From Paludibacter sp. (GTDB lineage: Bacteria > Bacteroidota > Bacteroidia > Bacteroidales > Paludibacteraceae), in assembly GCA_019163375.1 (NCBI GenBank), contig JAFLKK010000019.1, positions 1 to 64,000 of the forward strand: a stretch of 64,000 bases of DNA, in the 5' to 3' direction. Positions 53,737 through 62,171 of this stretch are shown here, piece after piece. Positions within the stretch are counted from its first letter, which is position 1, and each line of letters opens with the position of its first letter. Below the pieces are notes generated by a model. The model searched no databases and had not been told where the DNA came from. It saw only the letters and a program-made list of their open reading frames with translations. Made by a program: the position numbers and the translations under genes.

Positions 53737-55404
53737 TTATTCGTTAATTCTTGGTACTAATACAATATAATCAAGGAATAATAGTCCCTGACGGCTTGCA
53801 GCATTGCTTAGCGTTGTATTGCACAACCACATGGTCAATTTCCCGGTGGTAGGTACGGTTAAAACATCTGCTCCCGGAGTAGTTACCGGAGTAGAAACCA
53901 GTTGAGAAATAGCTGCCAGATTATATCGGGAAAGCTTTGTTAATTCCTTGACGCCTGCTCTACCTTGTCCGACAAAGCATATATTTTCACCCGAAAAATT
54001 ATTTGCAACGCCACGATTACTGGTAGAGGTTCCAAATTTTAATGGAGTAGCACCAGGCAATGACATAAATAATTTTTGCACAACTTTGAACGGGAAAGAT
54101 GTATACGCCGGATCATAATCAGCTACTGCATCATCATATGCAACGTAGTAAACATCATAATTCGATGAGTTTACCTGCGCCTTGTATTCTATGTGGAAAT
54201 TCGCCGCATTAGCCACCAGTCCGCTATTAATAAAGAATGTATGGTATACCAAACTGTCTTTAAGACCAGTTGTTGTTCGGGTGATGAGGTCACTTTGATA
54301 GTCCCCACACGATAGTACAACATCTCTTTCACCTCGGGCCCAGCGTTTGTAACGTGTAAAAACATAGTAGGGGTCAGTTGCTCCTGTATAGGCTTCACCT
54401 TCAATAAACACGGGTTTGATTTTTTCTTTCAACTTGATGTTAGACTCGTTAATCACATAAACACGTCCGTTTGAAGTGGTATAGGATTTTGAAACCACCA
54501 CCTCTTTGAACGGAACTTTTACGCCATCAACATTGGTAAGGGTATCAAATTTTGTAATATCCACTATGCCCTTGAAAACAAAATCCTGACACACATTGAA
54601 ACGTGTAAGCGAATCTGTTTTAGCAGGAGTTGACAAATTGAAGTAGCTTTTGTATTTGTTATACAAAAGATCAAAACCACTGTTTTCAACTACTACATAG
54701 GTATACACTGAGTCTTCATTATCCAACGGATATTTCTTCAGAAAATCATTGGTGTTTGTCCACACGGTATCGTACTTTGTTTTGCCGGTTGAGGCTTCGA
54801 CCCCTACAGCGACACTTTTCTCAATATCCATCACTTTTGTATTGAGACTATTGATATAAGTGTATTGAGAGTAGGCGGTGTTCTCGGACAGATATTCCCA
54901 AATATTATTCTTCCGTTCTACAATTTTATCCATAATTTGGATGATACCGTTCGAAACATTTATGTCTGCCGTTACTATTTTGGCACCATTAAAAGTTTGC
55001 GTTTCGTTATCATAAAAAATGTTTTTACCATTGACCGATTTTACCGATTTGTATAATTGATCGTCTTTTGTTGTGTACGATTTCATCACAATTAAAGAGC
55101 CAATTAATTTTCGAACCTGATCCACATTGGTGGTGTCAGTGCCTGCCCATGCAGTGTTTGTAGGGGCTAAAACAGTATAACTGTTTCCTTGGGACAATAC
55201 CTGATCGTATCCTGTTTTTTTCAGGAGCGAAGCAAATGTTGATAATTCAGCTTTCTTAGCAATAGCTTCCATAAGGTTGCTATCGGATAATTTATCTTTT
55301 CCAACATGATCTTCCCACATTGTTTCATAACATCCTGTCATAAGCAAGCTTACGGCTAGTAGTGGAAGTATGAAAATGCTTTTAAATATAGAGTTGCAAT
55401 TCAT
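53737..55404 (-). CDS. Fasciclin-domain lipoprotein (Fas-A)
   Basis: A 555-residue lipoprotein (lipobox LLMTGCYE). FAS1 domain 1 is at about 40-160: LSTFASLLKKTGYDQVL, TVLAPTNTAWAG, NGIIQIMDKIV. A second diverged FAS1 unit follows (about 170-330). The C-terminal half (about 340-555) is beta-rich with no recognised domain and could bind carbohydrate or protein. FAS1 domains are adhesive in other systems. Nested between SusD-2 and SusC-1, it probably acts at the cell surface with the Sus pair. Confidence 0.85.
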   Translation of the reverse strand: MNCNSIFKSIFILPLLAVSLLMTGCYETMWEDHVGKDKLSDSNLMEAIAKKAELSTFASLLKKTGYDQVLSQGNSYTVLAPTNTAWAGTDTTNVDQVRKLIGSLIVMKSYTTKDDQLYKSVKSVNGKNIFYDNETQTFNGAKIVTADINVSNGIIQIMDKIVERKNNIWEYLSENTAYSQYTYINSLNTKVMDIEKSVAVGVEASTGKTKYDTVWTNTNDFLKKYPLDNEDSVYTYVVVENSGFDLLYNKYKSYFNLSTPAKTDSLTRFNVCQDFVFKGIVDITKFDTLTNVDGVKVPFKEVVVSKSYTTSNGRVYVINESNIKLKEKIKPVFIEGEAYTGATDPYYVFTRYKRWARGERDVVLSCGDYQSDLITRTTTGLKDSLVYHTFFINSGLVANAANFHIEYKAQVNSSNYDVYYVAYDDAVADYDPAYTSFPFKVVQKLFMSLPGATPLKFGTSTSNRGVANNFSGENICFVGQGRAGVKELTKLSRYNLAAISQLVSTPVTTPGADVLTVPTTGKLTMWLCNTTLSNAASRQGLLFLDYIVLVPRINE

Positions 55405-55439
55405 AATTAAATTGTATTATTTACGATAAGTATTTTTTT

Positions 55440-57206
55440 CTAGTTACAAATAGTAGTTTGTTCATAAGGCGCAATTTTATCACATGCTGTACCCGGATAA
55501 ATGGCATTACCTGCTACATCAAAACGTGGCCAGAGTTGATCTTGCTCTACCGGGATAAACTGAATCATGTCGATTGGTATTTCTTGATTTTTACCTCCTA
55601 CCGCATCCATTCTGAATATATGTCGTCCAGTATAATCTACTTTTATAGCTCCACAAAGTCGGCTACAAACAACACTGGTTCCAACTTTTGCATTGTATCG
55701 CTTCATACCGGTATTAAGATTAACCTCAGGAGTATTTGTGGTTGAAAAGTACTCGGCAAAGTCAATAATATTTGGCAATATCTGATCATCTTTACCATCC
55801 TGTTTAAAGGATGATTTGAAGGTTTGACCGGCACTTCCCATTCTTCTCCAACAAATCCATACATTGTAAACTCCTTCCGTTAATACAGGCGTTTTTATTT
55901 CCATCCATTGAACGATACTAGGATAGAACTTAACACCAAGATAATCGTAATTAACATACTGGCCGCCGTTGCTGTTGTATGCACTTATATGACCGTAAAC
56001 AACTGTTGGACTATTTTTTCCGCCAAAGTTAAGCTCAGAGAGTTCTCCTGGTTTGAAGGTTACAGCCGCAGCTCCCGGTACACGATAGCTGGCTAATTTT
56101 TTAATTTCCGGCTGATCGGTAATTTCCCAATAAACTGCCTGAGGACCACGTTTTACAGGTTGAATATAGCCATCCATATCAATCATTACTCCATTACTAC
56201 AGCTCATGTCTGTCCATTCTGAATTTTTATTAACGGTAACTCCTTTTTCGAAAGTGGTAACCGACTGATATTCATTGATGATTAATGAGTCTTTTTTTGA
56301 TTTTAGAGTGATAACCTGATTTTTAGCACGGGTCAATTCGGCGCTTGATACAGCTAAATCAGCTGCATAAGCCAATCGGTTTACTACATGATATTGTGCG
56401 TATAATTCCATTAATTTTACAGGATTATCTGCATAATCGGGTTGTGCCGTTTTCATTTTTTGCAATAAGCCCTCTTTGTCTGTTATGTTTTGCGTTGCAA
56501 ATGATTCGTTGCTTTGCAAGAAAACGGTATACCATACATCTTTCCCAATATTTATAGTAAGTGTGTCGGTCATTGCGGTTTCTTTCATGATCGATTTGAA
56601 TAGCGAATAGTTATCCGGCAATTGCTCTATCATTTCACCCACTGTTTTAGGGTTGGGAGTCAGGATATAATCTATCTTGTGAATAATACCATTAGCCACA
56701 TTGATATCTTTTTCCAAGATATTGGCCTGACGATTTACGCGGATAACAGTTTCTGATGCTCCATCTTGTATTGTTCTTGTAGTTAGGAATTTACCCAACA
56801 TAGTGGCTTTCTTTAAGCGTCCGTCAATAAAATCGGCCGACTTAACAGAGTCCCTTACAATATGGAATTTGATAAGTTTTTCCAAATCCTCAACCGGCAA
56901 TGTTTCCAACGATGGGATGTTCATTCGCTGACAATAGACCTTAATAGCTTCATTTGTAGGAATAAAACAGGTGTTGGTGCCGTAAGCATGTAGCATTCCT
57001 CTAAATCCTGCTTTATCGGCAACCTTAAGAAATACCGACATGCTGGTGTCTTTCTGCTCAATATATTCATCTATCATTCTTGCGTCTGATACTAAGAATG
57101 TTTTCCCTTCCATATAGTCCTTACAAGAACTAAATATGGTCAACGCAATGCAAAATAATACTATGTATTTTATTTTGCTCCCTAAATTAATACTTTGTGT
57201 TTTCAT
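55440..57206 (-). CDS. Fasciclin-domain lipoprotein (Fas-B)
   Basis: A 588-residue lipoprotein (lipobox IFSSCKDY). FAS1 domain 1 at about 45-190 (FRGMLHAYGTNTCFIPTNEA, INVANGIIHKIDYIL) and a second FAS1 unit at about 195-345 (YSLFKSIMKETAMTDTL). The C-terminal part (about 350-588) is beta-rich with four Cys near the end and resembles the tail of Fas-A only in style. It lies 12 nt after SusD-2. Confidence 0.85.
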   Translation of the reverse strand: MKTQSINLGSKIKYIVLFCIALTIFSSCKDYMEGKTFLVSDARMIDEYIEQKDTSMSVFLKVADKAGFRGMLHAYGTNTCFIPTNEAIKVYCQRMNIPSLETLPVEDLEKLIKFHIVRDSVKSADFIDGRLKKATMLGKFLTTRTIQDGASETVIRVNRQANILEKDINVANGIIHKIDYILTPNPKTVGEMIEQLPDNYSLFKSIMKETAMTDTLTINIGKDVWYTVFLQSNESFATQNITDKEGLLQKMKTAQPDYADNPVKLMELYAQYHVVNRLAYAADLAVSSAELTRAKNQVITLKSKKDSLIINEYQSVTTFEKGVTVNKNSEWTDMSCSNGVMIDMDGYIQPVKRGPQAVYWEITDQPEIKKLASYRVPGAAAVTFKPGELSELNFGGKNSPTVVYGHISAYNSNGGQYVNYDYLGVKFYPSIVQWMEIKTPVLTEGVYNVWICWRRMGSAGQTFKSSFKQDGKDDQILPNIIDFAEYFSTTNTPEVNLNTGMKRYNAKVGTSVVCSRLCGAIKVDYTGRHIFRMDAVGGKNQEIPIDMIQFIPVEQDQLWPRFDVAGNAIYPGTACDKIAPYEQTTICN

Positions 57207-57218
57207 AATCGATTCAAT

Positions 57219-58826
57219 TTATTTGGCGTAAAACTCATTTTGTTTTAACTCCTTATTGGTCTCAATCTCGGTATCGTATATTGGCCAATAATGACTGTTG
57301 TGTTTTGGATCTCTGTACTTAGCCTGTAAACTTGCCTGTTTATCGGGTGATGCACTGCTTATTGCCAATTCGGTGAGATACTGAAGATTGGTACCTCCAT
57401 AATTGTTACGTTTTGCATAACGCAGCACATCGTACCAGCGTTTACCTTCGAAAGCAAATTCACGAGCCCGTTCAGCGAGTATTGATTTTTCTAACGTTAT
57501 TCCACTGATTTCAGGAGCGCTATAATCATATTCATTTGTTTTTACAGCGTTTCGTGCCGACCTAACTATGTCCATTGTAGCTGCTGCTTCCCGGTAATAA
57601 GTTTGGGCGGCCTCACCACTAGCTTGTAATCCAAGCTGATTCAATGCTTCGGCTTTCATAAGTAATACATCAGCGTATTTGTATACAATCCAGGGTGCAG
57701 TGTAATTGGTCGATAATCGTGTGGCACTACTTCTGTTTGTTCCTACATATTTCCATATCACACCCACTTTATACGAACAGTCTGCACCTCTGATATCTGT
57801 TGCTGCTCTACCGGCTCCTGTCCAACGTGTGTCAGGGAATATTCCTCCTTCCACAACCTCATCTTTCGATTTTAGATAGGTATAGCTAGGGCTTAAAATG
57901 CCATAAAACGTGTTTTGTTTTTGAGTGGTAAAGGGGATTTCAAAAATTGATTCTACGCTAGCTCCTTCCACGTAGCTTTGAATAAACATCTTTTCAGCAT
58001 CCGATTCATTGGGAACCGTTACGGTATCAACATTAACTCCACCAACAGTTATAGGTAAAGGAGATTTATCAACATAAATCATACTGTATTTGCCCGAACC
58101 AATAACTTCCTGACAAAGTGCGTTACATTCGGCATATTTTTCTTGCCATAAGTAAATATCGGCCAATAGTGTTTTAGCTGTGTACGCAGTAATTCTGCTT
58201 TTGTTTTTAGCATTATTTCCACCGTAGCTTAATGGTGCATTGGCACTCGCAATCTTTAAATCGCGTACCAGGCTGTCCAAAATTTCAGTTCCGGGTGTTT
58301 TTGCAATCGAATAATTTTGATCATCAGTAACAGATGCATTCAGTACCAGAGGAACATCTTTGAATGAACGTACCAGATAGAAATACATCATGGCGCGAAG
58401 TGTAAGAGCTTCTGCTTCGTATTCTTTTAGCATTTTGTCGGAGAATGTTCCATCCTTCTTTTGTACATCAGGTGCGAATTTCAATACCGTATTACAATTG
58501 TTTATGACAGAATAAAAGCTTCCCCAGTCCACTATAGGGTTTGAGGCCGAAATTTCGCCATCAATGACTTGCGAAAAATCCGATCTGATCATTAAACCAT
58601 TATCAACCATATCGGCACGCAGTTCACCCCATAAAAACATTTTTTCTACCGGACCGTTTAATAATGCGCTATAACAACCGATAACGGCTGAGTTTACGTG
58701 TTCTTTGGTCTGCCAGAATTCTTCTCTGGTAACACCGTCTTCGGGTGCCAGTGTTAACCAATCCGAGCAGGCTGTAGAGCCCACTGCCAGAATTGCTATC
58801 AATAGTATTTTTATATATTTTTTCAT
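57219..58826 (-). CDS. SusD/RagB-family nutrient-binding lipoprotein (SusD-2)
   Basis: A 535-residue SusD-type protein; ATG 58824-58826 gives MKKYIKILLIAILAVGSTAC with lipobox GSTACSDW. It carries LRAMMYFYLVRSFKDVPLVL, YKYADVLLMKAEALNQLG and AREFAFEGKRWYDVLRYAKR. It follows SusC-2 by 20 nt, the canonical pair order. Confidence 0.93.
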   Translation of the reverse strand: MKKYIKILLIAILAVGSTACSDWLTLAPEDGVTREEFWQTKEHVNSAVIGCYSALLNGPVEKMFLWGELRADMVDNGLMIRSDFSQVIDGEISASNPIVDWGSFYSVINNCNTVLKFAPDVQKKDGTFSDKMLKEYEAEALTLRAMMYFYLVRSFKDVPLVLNASVTDDQNYSIAKTPGTEILDSLVRDLKIASANAPLSYGGNNAKNKSRITAYTAKTLLADIYLWQEKYAECNALCQEVIGSGKYSMIYVDKSPLPITVGGVNVDTVTVPNESDAEKMFIQSYVEGASVESIFEIPFTTQKQNTFYGILSPSYTYLKSKDEVVEGGIFPDTRWTGAGRAATDIRGADCSYKVGVIWKYVGTNRSSATRLSTNYTAPWIVYKYADVLLMKAEALNQLGLQASGEAAQTYYREAAATMDIVRSARNAVKTNEYDYSAPEISGITLEKSILAERAREFAFEGKRWYDVLRYAKRNNYGGTNLQYLTELAISSASPDKQASLQAKYRDPKHNSHYWPIYDTEIETNKELKQNEFYAK

Positions 58827-58846
58827 AAATGTGTTCAATTTGATTG

Positions 58847-61800
58847 TTAGAATGAAACAGTTAGTCCAAGTGAATAATCTTGTGGTTTTCCTGATCTTGA
58901 ATTATCTTTACCTACATCATTGATTTTATTTTTCAATGAGATTTCAGGATCCATACCCGTGTAATTTGTCCATAAGTAGATATTCTGCATGGTTCCCCAT
59001 ACTTTCAAAGAACTGAATCCAAATTTCTTTGCCAACTTTTTATCGAAATTGTAACTAATGTTTAATGACTTGAAACGAAGGAAAGAACCATCTTCAACGT
59101 ATCTGTCTGAGCCTAACCAGTTATAACCTTTCGCTCTTAAAGCACGTGGCAACAAATCCTCAGGAGCAGTACCATCTTCGTACGGATGTGTCCATCTTCT
59201 CAGTACCGCTGTACTTTGGTTATCAAACCCGGTCATGTTTTCCATGCTCATTCTGGTTTCGTTGATTACCTCTCCACCATAGCGGAAGTAGAAATAAGCA
59301 GTAAGGCTTAGTGCATTTTTCCAACGAAGTGTTGGTCCGAAACCTCCGGTTAATAATGGGTTGATGTCTCCTAAGTAAACGATGTCCTGTGAGTTGATGT
59401 TTCCGTCGTGGTTGATGTCTTTGTATTTGGCATCACCGGCTTGAAATTCGTAACTTACAGATGGATACCAGAATTTCATTTTTACTGCTTCTTTCGAACC
59501 ATCTTCATTATAAGTATAAATAGGACTGCCATTTACATCCTTCGCTATCGTTTGAGCATCGTTAAGGTATACGCCTTCGTATTTATAACCGTAGAACGAG
59601 CCTAATGGATTCCCTATTTCGATACTTGTAGGGTATTTGCCGTTTGCAGCAGTAAGGGTTGATTGAAGTGCAATGTTATCTGACAATGCAATTACCTCAT
59701 TTTGTGAGGTTGCAAAGTTGAAGTTGAAATCCAGTTGGAAATCTTTAGTCTTTATAAGCTGTGTGTTAATACTCAACTCCCAGCCTCTGTTGTCCATCGT
59801 TCCTACGTTCATCCCGATACCACTGAATCCGGAGGTGCTGGCAATGTCAACATCTTCAAAATATAAATCGTTTGTACGTTTTTTATACCAGTTGAAGTCA
59901 GCGTTTATACGATTGTCGAACATGATTAAGTTTGCACCAAGGTTAATATCGGTTACTTTTTCCCAACGCAGGTTGGATAATTGGAGTCCGGTTGAATAAA
60001 TACCTTGTTCACCTAAATAGCTATAGCTGTAGCTTCCGTAGTTGTTATAATATAAGTAGTTTTTCTTTACAGGGTTACCACTTACACCGGTTGATGCACG
60101 TAAACTGAAGTCATTTACTATCTTAACGTTTTTCATAAACGGTTCACCCGAAACTCTCCAACGAACCGATGCACTCGGGAAGATGCCGTAGCGTTCTTTT
60201 TCACTGTACTTTGAGTCACCATCTCTACGAACGGTACCGGTTACAATATAACGATCGAGCAGGCTATAGTTAGCCATTGCTAACAATGATACCGAGCGAG
60301 ACTGAGAAACTCCGGAATTCAATCCTAATCCTGTACCAATAATGTTAGATGGTACAGAGGGGTCTTGTAAATAGGTAGAGGCACTCAAAGAACTAACGCC
60401 CTGATATGATGTCCAACGACCATCGTATGTACTTAACTGTGCTACAGCCGACAATGAATGATTTTTACCTAATCTGGGAGTAAACATCAGCTTGTTGAAT
60501 GTTTGTACAACGAATCCCTCGGATGCACCATCGGTGGCTCTGTTCACATTTATTTCCGGCCATATTCTACCGGTTGCACTTTGAGGTAAAAAGCGCATGT
60601 CTTTCGAAGTATTGATATCGAAAGCTAAATCGCCCTGGTATCTCAATACTTCAGGGATAATCAGGTATTGAATATTGAATTTAGGAAGAATACGCTCGCT
60701 CTTGACTTTCCAAAATCCCAGTTTTGCCATAGCTACCGGATTATAAATGCCACGTGTTGCTTTCGAATAGTCAAAGGATAAAAATGATCCCTGTGGTGTT
60801 TGCATTGGAGAATAATAATTGGGTGTGAGTTCTCCCAAAGTATTGTACTCATAAATCGATTGGTTTGGCATTTTTGTAAATGCTGCTCCCAATAGATCCG
60901 TAGCGTAATTTCTGTTTTGATTTCCATTTGAATAAGCAATATTAACCTGGAATCTTAATTTATCAGAAACATTATAGTCTAAATTTAATTGTCCGGTTAT
61001 ACGACTTAAAGATTGTCCAATCACAGTACCGGTTTGATTCAGATACCCAAGCGAAGTACGGTAGGTTGCTTTCTCGCCCCCTCCCGAAACAGATACATTA
61101 TGATCTTGTGTGAATCCATTGCTGGTCAAAGCACCGTACCAATCGGTATTTTTGTTATAGTTGTAAAAATAGGCAGGATTGTTTGGATCCTGAAACAATT
61201 CAGGATAAGCAATTGCACTAAGTGGCGTACCAGCATTTTGAAACTCTTCCTGAATCAAAGTTCTGTATTGATCGCCGTTTAATGTTTTGATGGGAGTAGC
61301 CGGAGTACTCATACTTCCTTTAAAGGTGTAGGATACTACAGGTTTACTAAAGGCACCACGTTTGGTTTTGATTAATAATACACCATTACCACCACGGTTA
61401 CCATACAAGGCACAAGCTGCAGCATCTTTCAAAACAGTTATTTCCTGAATATCAGAAGGGGAGATGTTTAGCAATTGCGCATAATTATCTTCGTCAGCAG
61501 TTGCAAAGTCAAAATCTGATCCGATAGATGTGTCGTATGGAATTCCATCGACTACGATTAGCGGATCGGAACCATTGTTGATAGAAGTAGTACCACGGAT
61601 TCTTATCGACATACCTGCACCCGGCTCGCCACTACTGGCTACAATATCCACACCGGCCATACGCCCTTGTAATGCTTCATCGATAGATGCAACTTGCAGT
61701 CCTTCCAAATCTTTCGTTTCAATTCTACTCACGGCAAAAGTCATATCACGTTCGGCAATGTTTCCAATGCCCGTGTTGACTTGTTTTTTTCCGGTTACAA

Positions 61801-62146
61801 CGAGATCCTTGATAGCCAGGGCAGCATCTTCCATGCTCACATTAATGACTCCTGAATTGTCGGTTTTTTTCTTAACCGATTTGTAGCTAATGTATGAGAA
61901 TGAGATTATTGTACCTTCTCCACCGCTGATTTTTAGGGTGTAGTTACCATCTATATCGGTAATTACACCATTCAGTATACGGTTATTCTTATCATATTCA
62001 GCTACCGACACACCAATTAATGGTTGTTTGTCCACTGCTGATATTACCTTTCCTCTAATTATGGTCTTTGTTTGTGCCATCAGAGAGAAAGACATTAACA
62101 ATGACACAAAGACCAATAAAAATTTTATATTAATTCTGTTTTTCAT
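58847..62146 (-). CDS. SusC/RagA TonB-dependent outer-membrane transporter (SusC-2)
   Basis: A 1099-residue TonB-dependent channel: signal peptide MKNRINIKFLLVFVSLLMSF with cleavage at SLMAQ, a carboxypeptidase-regulatory-like domain (about 28-105), a plug with the full SusC signature IRIRGTTSINNGSDPLIVVD, and a barrel ending YSLGLTVSF. Several in-frame ATGs precede 62146; this one places the signal peptide at the N-terminus. It differs clearly from SusC-1, which lacks the intact signature. Confidence 0.94.
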   Translation of the reverse strand: MKNRINIKFLLVFVSLLMSFSLMAQTKTIIRGKVISAVDKQPLIGVSVAEYDKNNRILNGVITDIDGNYTLKISGGEGTIISFSYISYKSVKKKTDNSGVINVSMEDAALAIKDLVVTGKKQVNTGIGNIAERDMTFAVSRIETKDLEGLQVASIDEALQGRMAGVDIVASSGEPGAGMSIRIRGTTSINNGSDPLIVVDGIPYDTSIGSDFDFATADEDNYAQLLNISPSDIQEITVLKDAAACALYGNRGGNGVLLIKTKRGAFSKPVVSYTFKGSMSTPATPIKTLNGDQYRTLIQEEFQNAGTPLSAIAYPELFQDPNNPAYFYNYNKNTDWYGALTSNGFTQDHNVSVSGGGEKATYRTSLGYLNQTGTVIGQSLSRITGQLNLDYNVSDKLRFQVNIAYSNGNQNRNYATDLLGAAFTKMPNQSIYEYNTLGELTPNYYSPMQTPQGSFLSFDYSKATRGIYNPVAMAKLGFWKVKSERILPKFNIQYLIIPEVLRYQGDLAFDINTSKDMRFLPQSATGRIWPEINVNRATDGASEGFVVQTFNKLMFTPRLGKNHSLSAVAQLSTYDGRWTSYQGVSSLSASTYLQDPSVPSNIIGTGLGLNSGVSQSRSVSLLAMANYSLLDRYIVTGTVRRDGDSKYSEKERYGIFPSASVRWRVSGEPFMKNVKIVNDFSLRASTGVSGNPVKKNYLYYNNYGSYSYSYLGEQGIYSTGLQLSNLRWEKVTDINLGANLIMFDNRINADFNWYKKRTNDLYFEDVDIASTSGFSGIGMNVGTMDNRGWELSINTQLIKTKDFQLDFNFNFATSQNEVIALSDNIALQSTLTAANGKYPTSIEIGNPLGSFYGYKYEGVYLNDAQTIAKDVNGSPIYTYNEDGSKEAVKMKFWYPSVSYEFQAGDAKYKDINHDGNINSQDIVYLGDINPLLTGGFGPTLRWKNALSLTAYFYFRYGGEVINETRMSMENMTGFDNQSTAVLRRWTHPYEDGTAPEDLLPRALRAKGYNWLGSDRYVEDGSFLRFKSLNISYNFDKKLAKKFGFSSLKVWGTMQNIYLWTNYTGMDPEISLKNKINDVGKDNSRSGKPQDYSLGLTVSF

Positions 62147-62171
62147 ATTCATCATATTAATCATTTTACCG